From: Psychrobacter arenosus
GTDB lineage: Bacteria; Pseudomonadota; Gammaproteobacteria; Pseudomonadales; Moraxellaceae
Assembly (NCBI RefSeq): GCF_904848165.1
Contig: NZ_LR884459.1
Span: 1,054,001-1,118,000, forward strand
DNA: 64,000 nucleotides
Direction: 5' to 3'
Positions 1 through 9,352 of the stretch are shown here, in pieces. A program made the translations under genes and the position numbers. Every line of letters begins with the position of its first letter. Positions within the stretch are counted from its first letter, which is position 1. The notes under the pieces were generated by a model. The model made no database searches. It saw only the letters and a program-made list of their open reading frames with translations, and was not told the DNA's origin.

Positions 1-176
1 GACAGCAGCCATTTTGTGCCGCACTACTTTGATTAACAGACTGTGATTAAAAAGTTTTTATTAATAAGCATTGATTAATCAGCTTCGATGACCCTATCAA
101 TAGTTCGCCAATTTTTCTTCCTATAATCTATAACTTTAACCCTATAACCTTTAACCGCTTGCAAGGCGCCTGCATC

Positions 177-584
177 ATGATTTTATCCAACTTATTAGCG
201 ACTCTGCCCAACTTCCTAGCTTATGGTGCCTCTGCTATCGTGCTAATGGGCGCCTTCGTTTATATTTATACTGCCATTACTCCCCATAAAGAATTTGCGC
301 TCATTAAAGATGGTAACGTGGCTGCCAGTATCAGTTTAAGCGGAGCCTTGCTGGGCTTTGTCTTAGCATTGGCTTCGGTCATCGAGCACAGCGTTAGCCT
401 AATCGATATGGTGATTTGGGGCATAGTAGCGCTTATTGTACAACTGTTGGCTTATTTCCTCGTACGCCTAGCCCTACCAGCACTCTCACAAGGTATTGAA
501 GACAATAATATTAGCAAAGCTATCTTGCTCGCCAGCACCGCGATTAGCTTTGGTTTGATTAATGCGGCTTGTATGGTGTATTGA
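177..584 (+). CDS. DUF350 family inner-membrane protein
   Basis: A 135-residue, very hydrophobic protein with four likely membrane segments (about residues 10-30, 45-65, 75-95 and 112-132), arranged as two repeated hydrophobic pairs. This layout and the Y-x-x-I/T-P-H-x-E-x-x-L-I-K-x-G-N stretch after the first segment fit the DUF350 (YjfL-like) family, whose function is not known. I chose the ATG at 177 rather than the upstream in-frame TTG at 159 because AAGG lies 10 bases before the ATG and the TTG has no ribosome binding site. It stands alone and converges on ruvB across a shared terminator. The family call is fairly secure; no function can be inferred. Confidence 0.8.
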   Translation: MILSNLLATLPNFLAYGASAIVLMGAFVYIYTAITPHKEFALIKDGNVAASISLSGALLGFVLALASVIEHSVSLIDMVIWGIVALIVQLLAYFLVRLALPALSQGIEDNNISKAILLASTAISFGLINAACMVY

Positions 585-619
585 AGACTAAAATTAAAAC
601 ACATTTTTCGAATATTAAA

Positions 620-651
620 AAAGCCTCCCTATCTATTAATAGTGAGGCTTT
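620..651. terminator. Bidirectional rho-independent terminator between DUF350 gene and ruvB
   Basis: The arms AAAGCCTC (620-627) and GAGGCTTT (644-651) form a perfect 8-bp stem with an A-run on the left and T-rich sequence on the right. It sits between two convergent genes and can end transcripts from both sides. Confidence 0.75.
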
Positions 652-702
652 CTGTTATTGGAAGGATAGGACTGTATTTTAGGAGTGTGAGTCGCTAAAT
701 AC

Positions 703-1686
703 TTAGCGCAACTGATCTATAGCCATTTGCGTTAAGACGCGACCACGCGCCGTACGTAACACATAGCCTTGTTGAATTAAGTAAGGCTCGATAACGTCTT
801 CTAATGTCCCGCGATCCTCTGCCATCGCTGCTGCAATCGCTTCCACACCAGCAGGCCCGCCATCAAAGCGGTCGTTAACCATCTCGATATAGCGTCTGTC
901 TAAGTGATCGAGACCGCGTCTATCGACCGCCAACATATCGAGCGCTCGCGCCGCAATATCTCCAGTCACATTACCATCGCCCTTCACTTCAGCATAATCT
1001 CGCACGCGTCTGAGCAGGCGGTTGGCAATACGCGGGGTACCCCGAGAACGTCGTGCTACCTCTACCGCACCCTCGCCTGTCATAGGCACATTCATCAATC
1101 TCGCTGAACGGCTGACAATAGTGGTCAAGTCTTCAATACTATAGAACTCGAGACGCTGCACAATACCAAAACGATCGCGCAGTGGTGAGGTAAGTAGACC
1201 AGCACGGGTCGTCGCCGCCACTAAGGTAAAGGGTGGCAAATCGAGCTTGATAGAGCGGGCAGCCGGGCCTTCCCCAATCATAATATCCAGTTGGAAATCT
1301 TCCATAGCCGGATATAGAATCTCTTCAATCACAGGGCTTAACCGGTGAATCTCATCAATGAATAAGACATCGCCTTCTTCTAAATTGGTCAGCATAGCCG
1401 CCAAATCGCCAGCCCGCTCCATGACCGGACCTGAAGTCGAGCGTAAATTACCGCCCATCTCTCGCGCAATAATATTGGCCAAGGTCGTCTTACCCAATCC
1501 CGGTGGGCCAAAAATCAACGTATGGTCTAACGATTCATTACGTTTTCGCGCTGCACCGATAAACACTTCCATCTGCTCACGCACTACAGGCTGACCAATG
1601 TAGTCGACTAAACGAGCGGGACGAATACCGGTATCAGGTGCATCATCTTGACGCTCTAGGGGATTAATCAAACGGTTTTCCATCAT
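703..1686 (-). CDS. ruvB: Holliday junction branch migration ATPase RuvB
   Basis: RuvB is the AAA+ motor that, with RuvA, drives branch migration of Holliday junctions before RuvC cuts them. The 327-residue product has the Walker A motif GPPGLGKTT (about residues 61-69), the Walker B/DEIH segment, the sensor region [17 protein letters not shown], and the C-terminal winged-helix region that contacts DNA. Length matches the family (about 330-350). The start ATG at 1686 has AGGAAG about 10 bases upstream; a second ATG follows immediately at 1683. It lies downstream of ruvA on the same strand, but a terminator and 230 bases separate them, so the genes may not be one tight operon. ruvC is 20 kb away in this window. 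Confidence 0.97.
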   Translation of the reverse strand: MMENRLINPLERQDDAPDTGIRPARLVDYIGQPVVREQMEVFIGAARKRNESLDHTLIFGPPGLGKTTLANIIAREMGGNLRSTSGPVMERAGDLAAMLTNLEEGDVLFIDEIHRLSPVIEEILYPAMEDFQLDIMIGEGPAARSIKLDLPPFTLVAATTRAGLLTSPLRDRFGIVQRLEFYSIEDLTTIVSRSARLMNVPMTGEGAVEVARRSRGTPRIANRLLRRVRDYAEVKGDGNVTGDIAARALDMLAVDRRGLDHLDRRYIEMVNDRFDGGPAGVEAIAAAMAEDRGTLEDVIEPYLIQQGYVLRTARGRVLTQMAIDQLR

Positions 1687-1827
1687 GAAATACGGACTTC
1701 CTAATATAGAACGGTGGTAATAAATTTAAATGGGTTTGGTTGAACCCTTATGGTTATAGATAAATATAAAGATAAGCATACGTTATCCTACGCTATTTTT
1801 CTTACCTCTTTTTCACTGCGCATAAAA

Positions 1828-1850
1828 AAGACGACATTCACTGTCGTCTT
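1828..1850 (-). terminator. Rho-independent terminator after ruvA
   Basis: AAGACGAC (1828-1835) and GTCGTCTT (1843-1850) form a perfect 8-bp stem with a 7-base loop. On the minus strand the stem is followed by a T-run (complement of the A-run at 1823-1827). A further GTCGTCTG lies just beyond, at 1865-1872. It suggests that ruvA transcripts partly end before ruvB. Confidence 0.7.
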
Positions 1851-1916
1851 GATTAAAAATGGCTGTCGTCTGAATTAAATAGAGTATAAAGGATAACAAT
1901 TCAGTGCTTAGCTGCT

Positions 1917-2540
1917 TTAAAAAGTAGACAGCTGCTTTAGCGTGGCTTTTAGTAAAGACTGGGTATCTTTAAAGCCGTCATCATTGCTCGAGCGCGCCGC
2001 TTTAATTGCCATCTGTGCCTCTCTATCTTTATAACCCAACCCTAGCAACGCCGACTCTACCTCAGCGATGATACTGCCTTCGCTAGGCATACCCGCCGCT
2101 CCCGTACTGAGCAAGGGCAAATCATCCGTGCCTTCCACATCTTTAAGCTTATCTTTTAGCTCAATCAGCAGTCGTTGTGCGGTCTTTTTACCAATACCCG
2201 GGATACGCGTTAGAGCAGCATCATCTTCGTGAGCTACGTGCGTTTTGAGCTCGCTAGCCGACATGGACGATAACATCGCTAACGCCATTTTAGCGCCTAC
2301 CCCATTGATTTTAATCAGGGTGCGAAAGACATCGCGGTCTCTTGGCTGCGTGAACCCATAGAGCAGTTGCGCATCTTCTCGCACATGCAAATGGGTCCAA
2401 ACTAGCGCCTCTGTATTGAGCTGTAATTGACAAAAGGCCGGCAATGGCAGCTCGATATCATAACCTACTCCGGACGCGGTCATCACACAAGCAACAGGGG
2501 CTGCCAAATGCGTGACCTGCCCTTTAATCATACCAATCAT
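1917..2540 (-). CDS. ruvA: Holliday junction DNA helicase subunit RuvA
   Basis: RuvA binds the four-way junction as a tetramer and loads RuvB. The 207-residue product starts MIGMIKG, like the family's N-terminal OB-fold, and has two helix-hairpin-helix stretches (LIKINGVGAKMALAML near 75-90 and LTRIPGIGKKTAQRLL near 108-125). A flexible linker leads to the small C-terminal domain III that contacts RuvB (about 155-205). I chose the ATG at 2540 instead of the one at 2546, because AAGGA lies about 5 bases before the inner ATG but overlaps the outer one, and because the family begins M-I-G. It is encoded upstream of ruvB on the same strand. Confidence 0.96.
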   Translation of the reverse strand: MIGMIKGQVTHLAAPVACVMTASGVGYDIELPLPAFCQLQLNTEALVWTHLHVREDAQLLYGFTQPRDRDVFRTLIKINGVGAKMALAMLSSMSASELKTHVAHEDDAALTRIPGIGKKTAQRLLIELKDKLKDVEGTDDLPLLSTGAAGMPSEGSIIAEVESALLGLGYKDREAQMAIKAARSSNDDGFKDTQSLLKATLKQLSTF

Positions 2541-2668
2541 AGTCATCCTTTTGTCTGCTACATAAAGGGTTAAAGCTCAGCAATTTGCCGAGCATCAACA
2601 CAGAGGTAAAGCTTAGCTATGGGCGAATAACTACTGACTCTATCCTACGCCCATTATGCGAAAATGAC

Positions 2669-3703
2669 TTAGTAGAAATCAACCATTTGCTCTAGGCTAA
2701 TCGGTTTAATCTTAGCCGCTTGGCCGGCAGTACCAAAGGCTTCATAGCGATCGATACAGATATCCGCCATGGCATCCATCGAGGCTTTAAAGTATTTACG
2801 TGGGTCAAATTCGCTTGGGTTTTCAGCCAAATAACGACGGATAGCACCTGTAGAAGCTAGACGTAAATCGGTATCGATGTTGACTTTACGCACGCCATAT
2901 TTGATCGCTTCAACGATTTGCTCAACCGGTACGCCGTAAGTCTCACCAATGTCACCACCGTGCTCATTGATGATTTTTAGCCACTCTTGTGGCACGCTTG
3001 ATGAGCCATGCATAACCAAGTGAGTGTTAGGAATACGTGCATGAATTTCTTTAACGCGCTCAATCGATAAGATATCACCTGTAGGAGGACGAGTAAATTT
3101 ATAAGCGCCATGGCTGGTACCAATGGCAATCGCTAGCGCATCAACACCAGTATCATTTACGAATTGCTCAGCTTCGTCTGCACTGGTTAATAGTTGCGAA
3201 TGGTCGAGGACGCCTTCAGCGCCAACGCCATCTTCTTCGCCCGCCATACCAGTTTCTAAGCTGCCTAGGCAACCGATTTCGCCTTCTACAGACACACCAC
3301 AAGCATGGGCTAACTTGACCACTTCACGGGTTACGCGAGCGTTATAATCATAGTCAGCAGGGGTTTTGCCGTCTTCTTTTAATGAGCCGTCCATCATCAC
3401 TGAGGAAAAACCCAATTGAATAGAGCGCTGGCAAATCGCTGGTGAAGTACCGTGATCCTGATGTAGCACCACAGGAATATGTGGCCATTCTTCGATAGCG
3501 GCCAACACGTTATGGCGTAGGAAAGCAGAGCCAGCATATTTACGCGCACCAGCACTGGCTTGCACGATTACGGGCGAGTTGGTTTTATCGGCGGCCTGCA
3601 TGATGGCCCGCATTTGCTCTAAGTTATTCACGTTAAACGCTGGCACACCATAGCCATTTTCTGCGGCATGGTCTAGGAGCTGACGAAGCGAAATTAAAGC
3701 CAT
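2669..3703 (-). CDS. fba: Class II fructose-1,6-bisphosphate aldolase
   Basis: Zinc-dependent aldolase that interconverts fructose 1,6-bisphosphate with dihydroxyacetone phosphate and glyceraldehyde 3-phosphate in glycolysis and gluconeogenesis. The 344-residue product has [12 protein letters not shown] at the N-terminus, the metal-binding segment VVLHQDHG, the zinc-ligand region near [17 protein letters not shown], and HGSSSVP. It ends in the flexible tail typical of the Calvin-cycle-type (CbbA-like) class II subgroup. It is cytoplasmic. pgk lies 1.3 kb upstream on the same strand, separated by a lipoprotein gene with its own terminator. This loosely keeps the common pgk-fba neighbourhood, but probably as separate transcription units. 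Confidence 0.96.
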   Translation of the reverse strand: MALISLRQLLDHAAENGYGVPAFNVNNLEQMRAIMQAADKTNSPVIVQASAGARKYAGSAFLRHNVLAAIEEWPHIPVVLHQDHGTSPAICQRSIQLGFSSVMMDGSLKEDGKTPADYDYNARVTREVVKLAHACGVSVEGEIGCLGSLETGMAGEEDGVGAEGVLDHSQLLTSADEAEQFVNDTGVDALAIAIGTSHGAYKFTRPPTGDILSIERVKEIHARIPNTHLVMHGSSSVPQEWLKIINEHGGDIGETYGVPVEQIVEAIKYGVRKVNIDTDLRLASTGAIRRYLAENPSEFDPRKYFKASMDAMADICIDRYEAFGTAGQAAKIKPISLEQMVDFY

Positions 3704-4032
3704 AAATTACTCACTTATTAAACAATTCATATTTGAAGAAGGGTAGAGACAGACGAATCAAGACAGGGGGATGGCATAAAATACTTATAAACCAGCGCCG
3801 CCAAAGGTTTTATCTAATCAAAGGCATCAAGTTCTGCTGTAGATACGCCCTAGCTGTTAAGCTTAGCCTGACTGTAAATGACTAAGCTAAATTATAAGTA
3901 TGGGCTAACTTTTATAAAATTAACAAACATAACCAACAAACGACTCTGGCTTTCTCTGTCGAACGGCACAAGTATAACAAATATGCCTTTGTTTGCGCAT
4001 ACAAAAGCACTCATGCCGTAGATTATGCAAAC
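3704..4032. other. Intergenic region upstream of fba
   Basis: About 330 bases between the fba start and the terminator of the upstream lipoprotein gene. It must hold the fba promoter (minus strand). I see no confident -35/-10 pair and no RNA gene. A 78-codon minus-strand frame from 4128 to 3892 runs through the terminator hairpin, has no family resemblance and is treated as chance. Confidence 0.5.
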
Positions 4033-4062
4033 AAAAAAAGGCCCTGGTACATACCAAGGCCT
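4033..4062 (-). terminator. Rho-independent terminator after the Ala-rich lipoprotein gene
   Basis: On the minus strand, AGGCC-TT-GGTA pairs with TACC-AG-GGCCT (4040-4062), followed by seven T (complement of 4033-4039). It is a strong stem with a small internal loop, placed 180 bases after the stop of the minus-strand lipoprotein gene. Confidence 0.75.
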
Positions 4063-4241
4063 ACTTTTTAGTGGTTTTAACGGGTCTCTCACGCTAGATA
4101 CTAGGTAATAGACTAGCCCGCTACCCACTCACATAAGGGAGAAATACTTGTCGTTATCAAAATAAGTCCCATTAATAAAATACTATCAACAAGACCTTAA
4201 ATTAATCAAAAGCTAGGGAGTAATAAGTCCCTAACTAAAAA

Positions 4242-4682
4242 TTAGTACTTTTGATCTTCAGCAACTGCTTCTTCTACCGCTGGAGAGGCTTGTAGATCAG
4301 TTTTGCCTTTATTAGCAGCATCAGCAGCTACGTTTTGTGCGCTATCAGCTACCGCGTTTGCGCCATCAGCTACTGCAGAAGCAGTACCTTCAACCGCAGC
4401 GTTAGTGCCATCTGCAATAGCTTCGCCAGCATTAACCGCTGCACCAGCCGTTACAGCAGCAGCCGTCTTAGCGCCATCAGCCGCTTCTGCTGCAGCGTCT
4501 TGAGCAGCTACATCAGCATCAGCAGCCACTTCTTGCGTGTTGGCAGCGATATCATCACCGGCAGACTCAGCAGCTGCTTCAACGTTGCCCGCATCCGCTT
4601 GTTCTTCAGTCTGTTGGCTACAAGCTGTGACTGCAAAAGTACCCGCAAGTAAGCTAGCTAGCAATAAATGACGTTTTAACAT
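4242..4682 (-). CDS. Small Ala-rich lipoprotein, unknown function
   Basis: A 146-residue protein with a short type II signal peptide (MLKRHLLLASLLAG) and a lipobox ending V-T-A-C at about residue 21, so it should be lipid-anchored in the envelope. The mature part is almost only Ala, Asp, Glu, Gly, Asn, Val and Thr. It has recurring A-x-A-D-G-A/T-N-A-A/V units near residues 80-125, which suggest a long amphipathic helix. It ends with a short K/E/V-rich tail. I chose the ATG at 4682, 12 codons into the open frame, because AGAGG lies 9 bases upstream and the signal peptide begins there. I recognise no named family; such proteins are often annotated only as hypothetical lipoproteins. Confidence 0.75.
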   Translation of the reverse strand: MLKRHLLLASLLAGTFAVTACSQQTEEQADAGNVEAAAESAGDDIAANTQEVAADADVAAQDAAAEAADGAKTAAAVTAGAAVNAGEAIADGTNAAVEGTASAVADGANAVADSAQNVAADAANKGKTDLQASPAVEEAVAEDQKY

Positions 4683-5017
4683 AATAAACCTCTTTAAATA
4701 AATACATGTCAAATACATGGTGGCGCCATTCTATATCTGGATAAATGTATAGGCAATAGCGATTTTGCGTATTTTAACGATTTTTAATATAAGCGGTGTA
4801 TATTCCAGACAGAAAGTAACACAACCCTTAAAACGTCTACTAACTTTACTTTTTAAGGGCAGCTTTTATCTAGGATGGATAAGCTTATATAACCAGTATC
4901 TTCAATAACTTACCAAAATATGTTTGGCAACGATTGCTAATAACCTCGATAAAATAGCAAGTTACTTTAGCCATTACTAGCGGGTGTGCTAAAGACCCAC
5001 ACTTATTAACAAGCGGC
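4683..5017. other. Intergenic region between pgk and the lipoprotein gene
   Basis: About 335 A+T-rich bases downstream of pgk and upstream of the minus-strand lipoprotein gene. The lipoprotein promoter should be here. No clear hairpin with a T-run follows pgk, and I see no RNA gene or repeat. Confidence 0.45.
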
Positions 5018-6232
5018 TTACTTTTGGAGCGCGGCTACCGCAGGCAGCTCTTTACCTTCTACGAATTCTAAGAAAGCGCCGCCGCCAGTCGACATATAAC
5101 TAACCCCATCGGCTACTGCAAACTTATGAATAGCCGCTAACGTATCCCCACCGCCTGCAATGCTAAAGCCTGCACTATCACGTACGGCTGCCGAGATAAT
5201 CTCAGTACCGCCCGCAAAGTTTTCTGATTCAAATACGCCTACTGGGCCATTCCACAAGATAGTCTTAGCGTTAATAATATGTTCAGCCAACACCTTAGCG
5301 CTTTCTGGAGCGATATCTAAAATCATTTCATCATCTTGGACACTGTCTACCGCTTTGATAGTAGCCGTTGCTTGATTGAGCGACTCTACAAAGTCGTCAA
5401 AGTTAATGTCGTTTTTGTTGGCTACTACTACAAATTCAGGCAGCAAGATTTGCGTTTTTTTCATAATTTGCTTAGCAGCGTCTAACAGGTCCGCTTCGTA
5501 TAAGGATGCGCCCACAGGATGACCTTGAGCCGCCAAAAAAGTATTGGCAATGCCGCCGCCCACGATGATTTGGTCGCATAAGTCGGCTAAGCTGTGCAGT
5601 ACTTCTAGCTTGGTCGATACTTTTGAGCCACCCACAATAGCTAGCATAGGTTTAGCTGGAGTCTCTAAGGCTTGGCTTAGCGCATCTAGCTCTGCAGCCA
5701 ATAACGGACCGGCACAAACCGTTTTGCCCGCTTGTTTCATAGCGGTCGTCACGCCTTCTGTAGAAGCTTGCGCCCGGTGTGCCGTACCAAAGGCATCCAT
5801 CACGAAGACATCTGCTAAGGCAGCATAACGCGCAGATAAATCTGACTCATTGGCTTTTTCGCCCTTATTGAAACGGACGTTTTCCAGTAGAGCCACTTGT
5901 CCTGCTGCTACTGTAGTTACCGCCTCAGCGTCTACATAGTCTTTAATCAGTTGCACAGGCGCACTGATTTGACCCGCTAAATGCTCGCTTAGATAGGCCG
6001 CAACAGGCGCTAAACTATAAGCTTCTTCATACTGCCCTTCTGTTGGACGACCTAAATGCGAACTGACTAAGACCGCAGCACCTTTTTCTAAAGCTAACTT
6101 AATAGTGGGCAAGCTGGCCTGCAAACGGGCATCGCTACTGACTTGAGCATTTTTGATAGGCACGTTTAAATCTTCACGGATTAGTACCGTTTTGCCTGTT
6201 AAATCAAGTTCACTCATGCGTAAAAAGTTCAT
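5018..6232 (-). CDS. pgk: Phosphoglycerate kinase
   Basis: Transfers the acyl phosphate of 1,3-bisphosphoglycerate to ADP in glycolysis. The 404-residue product carries the N-domain signature [10 protein letters not shown], the substrate-binding SSHLGRP, the helix [10 protein letters not shown], the nucleotide-binding GGSKVSTKL, the segment [10 protein letters not shown], and the C-terminal GGGDT...[10 protein letters not shown]. The start [14 protein letters not shown] aligns with known bacterial enzymes and the length is normal. It is cytoplasmic. It is divergent from the DksA-like gene, with nearly 600 bases between them. Confidence 0.97.
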   Translation of the reverse strand: MNFLRMSELDLTGKTVLIREDLNVPIKNAQVSSDARLQASLPTIKLALEKGAAVLVSSHLGRPTEGQYEEAYSLAPVAAYLSEHLAGQISAPVQLIKDYVDAEAVTTVAAGQVALLENVRFNKGEKANESDLSARYAALADVFVMDAFGTAHRAQASTEGVTTAMKQAGKTVCAGPLLAAELDALSQALETPAKPMLAIVGGSKVSTKLEVLHSLADLCDQIIVGGGIANTFLAAQGHPVGASLYEADLLDAAKQIMKKTQILLPEFVVVANKNDINFDDFVESLNQATATIKAVDSVQDDEMILDIAPESAKVLAEHIINAKTILWNGPVGVFESENFAGGTEIISAAVRDSAGFSIAGGGDTLAAIHKFAVADGVSYMSTGGGAFLEFVEGKELPAVAALQK

Positions 6233-6826
6233 TGCTGCGCCTTATCAGTAGTCAAAAAAAGGAAGGTAACGCTATTGGGGTTAATAGCAGGATTTAAGGG
6301 AATTATATATAGGCCCGCTATCCACAGTCAGTAGGCTTAAACTGATGGTTTATTTTACTAAAATCAAAGCTCTAGCACTATAGACTCGCTAAAAATTTAT
6401 GCGTGTCCTAGCCGTGGTATGCGCCCCTTTATAACTGCGCCCCTAACAAGCCTATTGGCAGTTTTAATAGTGCGGCGAAGTTTAGCATATCTTACCCAAT
6501 ATCTCTAAAACCCATCAGCCATTTCAGCTTTTAGTTTTAACCGTTAATCATGGCCTTAAGTACCTACAATAAAGCCTTATAGCATTACATATTACAGTGG
6601 TAAGCGGCTGTCATCTTCCTTATCATAACCTCATAAAGCCTGTTTTGCCCTAGCTATGTTTGCCTTATTTATAGCCTTACTTTTTAGCGTTTTTATTGTC
6701 GGTAATTTTAATCGATACCCTGCTGTAGCTGTAAAAGTTAACAGCTGGCATCAAAAGGAGAAGGCAAAGGTTTTGAACAGGCAATAATACTTTTAACCCC
6801 ATTAAATATCATTAAGAGGTATAACA
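6233..6826. other. Long divergent intergenic region (pgk / dksA-like)
   Basis: About 594 bases carrying the promoters of pgk (minus) and the DksA-like gene (plus). No open frame of note, tRNA or terminator hairpin was found. The sequence is A+T-rich with no outstanding repeat. It is long for a simple divergent promoter, so a small RNA or leader is possible, but nothing in it proves one. Confidence 0.4.
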
Positions 6827-7156
6827 ATGAGCATTGATACTAATAAAGCCAAAGAACGTCTCCTGACTCTGAAAAAAGAATATGCAGAGCGTATTGAGAA
6901 AATTGAAGATCATATCCAGCACCCTCAAGATGATTTAAACGAGCACTGGGATGACCAAGCCATCTCTATGCGCCAAAATGATATGCGTAAGAGTTTGTTG
7001 GTAGAGGCCAAGCAAGGCTTGAATTACGTCCAGCATGCTTTAAGTCAAATTGAAAACGGCAGTTATGGTGAATGTGAAGTTTGCGGTGAAGCCATAGAAG
7101 AAAAACGTATGGAAGCCCTGCCTTATGCTACTTTATGTATGGAACATGCTGAATAG
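6827..7156 (+). CDS. DksA/TraR-type zinc-finger protein (short form)
   Basis: A 109-residue member of the DksA/TraR family, whose members bind the RNA polymerase secondary channel and tune transcription, often with ppGpp. Residues 1-75 form a charged coiled coil with a tip sequence H-W-D-D-Q-A (40-45). Full-length DksA (about 150 residues) has two key Asp and an Ala there; here only the second Asp position and the Ala are matched. The zinc knuckle is C83-x2-C86-x17-C104-x2-H107, so the fourth ligand is His instead of Cys. The ATG at 6827 follows AAGAGG by 7 bases. It is a single gene with its own terminator. It is a family member but not the housekeeping DksA. Confidence 0.85.
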   Translation: MSIDTNKAKERLLTLKKEYAERIEKIEDHIQHPQDDLNEHWDDQAISMRQNDMRKSLLVEAKQGLNYVQHALSQIENGSYGECEVCGEAIEEKRMEALPYATLCMEHAE

Positions 7157-7203
7157 TTAATCTTTTAGCCGCGGCTATTATTAACTCTGAATTGTGCAAA
7201 CCT

Positions 7204-7250
7204 AAGCTGCTTAAGCCTCTTGTTATCAACAAGTGCTAAGCAGCTTTTTT
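7204..7250 (+). terminator. Rho-independent terminator after the DksA-like gene
   Basis: AAGCTGCTTA (7204-7213) and TAAGCAGCTT (7237-7246) form a 10-bp perfect stem followed by TTTT. It lies 48 bases after the stop codon and also faces the end of the convergent thiE. Confidence 0.8.
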
Positions 7251-7308
7251 ACGGCTAATCTTTTTATTTTTCACAGAAGCTACCTCCTATTTCAGCGTCA
7301 GTTAGAGT

Positions 7309-7986
7309 TTATTGATACCAACGACGTAATTCCTGCTGCCACAGCTCACATCGCGCCGCTATTGCCGTTACGGGATGATTTAAAATATCGCCAACGACTG
7401 CTACGTAGCGAATTGCCACACCACGCAATTCCCCGATATTTTCTGCCGTTATGCCACCAATCACACACAAATCTATGCCTTGCTGTGCTCCTGCCACTAA
7501 CGCCTCACGCGAGACTATTTGCGCCTCCGGTTTGGTCGTAGAAGCAAAGACCGCCCCCATAGCGGCATAGTTTGCACCCTCCTGTAACGCTGCCTGTACT
7601 AAGTCTAGCGAGTGATGACAAGTCCGCCCTATAATGGCTTGTTCGCCCAGAGCCTGCCTTGCCATGGTCACATCACCATCGCCTTGGCCCAAATGCACCC
7701 CAATGCCTAACTGCTGCGCTAATGCGATATCGTCATTCATCACCATAGCCACGTTATAACGAGTAGCCAGCGCCAACAGTTGCTGCGCTTCACTATAGAC
7801 TTGCTCACGGCCATTCGACTGCGCCAATATTTGCTTGCGGCGCACTTGCAGTAAACTCACCACTCCAGTAGCTAAGGCTATCTCTAGCTTTTGATAGAGA
7901 AGCGCAAACTCATCATCGTTGGTCAATAGATAGAGTTGCGGAAACGTAGTCATCGCAGCTGAGTCAGCAAGTAAAAAGGAAGTCAT
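7309..7986 (-). CDS. thiE: Thiamine-phosphate synthase
   Basis: Joins the pyrimidine (HMP-PP) and thiazole phosphate moieties of thiamine. The 225-residue TIM-barrel protein shows YLLTND near the start, LLQVRRK, VMNDD, GVHLGQGDGD, IIGRTCHHS (the family's G-x-S/T-x-H phosphate-binding region), GAVFASTTKPEA and CVIGGITAEN. The set fits a genuine ThiE rather than the ThiE-like domain fused to Nudix enzymes. The start is uncertain: ATG 7986 gives an 11-residue extension over ATG 7953 (MTTFPQLYLL), and neither has a clear ribosome binding site. No other thiamine gene is nearby. Confidence 0.9.
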   Translation of the reverse strand: MTSFLLADSAAMTTFPQLYLLTNDDEFALLYQKLEIALATGVVSLLQVRRKQILAQSNGREQVYSEAQQLLALATRYNVAMVMNDDIALAQQLGIGVHLGQGDGDVTMARQALGEQAIIGRTCHHSLDLVQAALQEGANYAAMGAVFASTTKPEAQIVSREALVAGAQQGIDLCVIGGITAENIGELRGVAIRYVAVVGDILNHPVTAIAARCELWQQELRRWYQ

Positions 7987-8216
7987 AATTGGGCTACCAA
8001 AAGTAGAGGTAATACAGAACCTTGCATTAAGTCATCTGCAAAGAGAGTTACTGGCGACAAAGTGCTGCTAATTAGCAACGCTAAGCAATGAAGACTATAA
8101 GAAAGTTAGAAGGATAAAGTCGCTAAAATTATAACAGCCTTCATAATGGCAAGGGCTTAAAAAACCTATAATAAAATGCTAAGCCTAAAAGTAGCGGTAG
8201 CAAAAAGTTAAGGCAT

Positions 8217-8252
8217 AAAAAAAGCCGTTATTTTGCAATAACAGCTTTTTTA
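8217..8252. terminator. Rho-independent terminator after pbpG
   Basis: A-run plus GCCGTTATT pairs with AATAACAGC plus T-run (8217-8252), with one mismatch and a short loop. A/T tails on both sides make it usable on either strand. It lies just after the minus-strand pbpG stop at 8279. Confidence 0.8.
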
Positions 8253-8278
8253 ACTCAGGCTTATTTTTGGAGATTACC

Positions 8279-9352
8279 CTACACCGTGCGGCGAGTTGCG
8301 AGACCTGCCAAGATATTCTTAGCATCATCCCAACGCGTGGCCGAACTGTTTGCCCCTAAGATAACGATGATCGCAGGACGGTTATTCACCCGAGTTTCCA
8401 TAACGACACAATTACCAGCTTCATTAATAAAGCCCGTTTTAGAGATACCGATTGGGTAATCCCCTGAACGAACTAAACTACTGGTATTGTTGGCTTTATA
8501 AACACGGTTACCGGCTGAATAGTTGGCAACAAAGAAGTCGTAGCTCTTAGTGGTTGAAAAACGACGAATCACATCATAGTTACCCGCAGCTTTGACCATT
8601 TTTACCAAGTCATTAGGCGAAGCCACATTGCGCTTATCGAGACCTGTTGGGTCGCCAAAGAAGGCTGTGCTCATCCCTAACGAGCGCGCTTTTTGGTTCA
8701 TAGCGTTCATAAAGGCATCGTAACCGCCTGGGTAATGACGCGCTAAACTCTTAGCCGCTGGGTTTTCAGACTTCATTAGCATCATGAGCAGCAGCTCAGC
8801 GCGGTTCATGCGATCGCCCGACTTTAGGTTTGAGCTGGCGCGCTTAGGACCCACGAAATCAATGGGTTCAATCACGATTTCTTCGCGCATATCCTGCCCA
8901 CTGTCTAGCAGCACCATAGCGGTCATGAGCTTACTAACAGAGGCAATAGGACGCGCGATGTCAGCACTTTTTTCGTAGATAGGCTTACCCGATTCGACAT
9001 CTAGGACGACCACGCCGCGGGAGCCTGTACTCACGGCCAGTTGGTCATAGACGCTACCCGCATTATAAGTAGGGTTGCTATAACCGCCATTGTAAGACGT
9101 ATTGTAGCTTGGTGTACCAGAATTGGTAATGGTGCTGCTGCCATAGCCATTATCAATCGTCTTCACGCCACTACCAGATTTATTGGTATACATGATAGTG
9201 CGGGCTTCGGACAGACTGTCGGCGCCGCCCCAGCCTATTTTAGCATTAGAATTAGAGCTGCCACCCTCACTGATCGTCAAACCCGCTTGTGCCATACTGC
9301 CAAGACTCAAAGAAATCAGTGCTGCCATGAGCTGTTTTTTAGTCATTACCAT
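8279..9352 (-). CDS. pbpG: D-alanyl-D-alanine endopeptidase (PBP7/8 type)
   Basis: Penicillin-binding serine peptidase of the S11 family that cuts D-Ala-meso-DAP cross-bridges of peptidoglycan in the periplasm. The 357-residue product has a signal peptide ending M-A-Q-A-G (about residue 23), then S138-V-S-K141 (SxxK), S195-E-N197 (SxN) and K305-T-G307 (KTG). Residues 25-105 are an unusual Gly/Ser/Asn/Tyr-rich spacer with repeated S/N-Y-N-x-x-Y/G units between signal peptide and catalytic domain, longer than in enteric PBP7. The ATG at 9352 follows AGAGG by 8 bases. It is a single gene with its own terminator. PBP5-type carboxypeptidases are related, but the overall pattern fits PBP7. Confidence 0.9.
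   Translation of the reverse strand: MVMTKKQLMAALISLSLGSMAQAGLTISEGGSSNSNAKIGWGGADSLSEARTIMYTNKSGSGVKTIDNGYGSSTITNSGTPSYNTSYNGGYSNPTYNAGSVYDQLAVSTGSRGVVVLDVESGKPIYEKSADIARPIASVSKLMTAMVLLDSGQDMREEIVIEPIDFVGPKRASSNLKSGDRMNRAELLLMMLMKSENPAAKSLARHYPGGYDAFMNAMNQKARSLGMSTAFFGDPTGLDKRNVASPNDLVKMVKAAGNYDVIRRFSTTKSYDFFVANYSAGNRVYKANNTSSLVRSGDYPIGISKTGFINEAGNCVVMETRVNNRPAIIVILGANSSATRWDDAKNILAGLATRRTV

Noticed and set aside
3892..4128. 78-codon open frame on the minus strand
   Set aside because: It runs through a strong terminator hairpin, has no ribosome binding site and resembles no family.
4303..4652. Plus-strand open frames opposite the Ala-rich lipoprotein
   Set aside because: Shadow frames caused by the skewed composition of the lipoprotein gene, which has a signal peptide and ribosome binding site.
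7309..7986. Nudix-ThiE fusion type
   Set aside because: No Nudix domain in the frame, and ThiE motifs are the genuine type.
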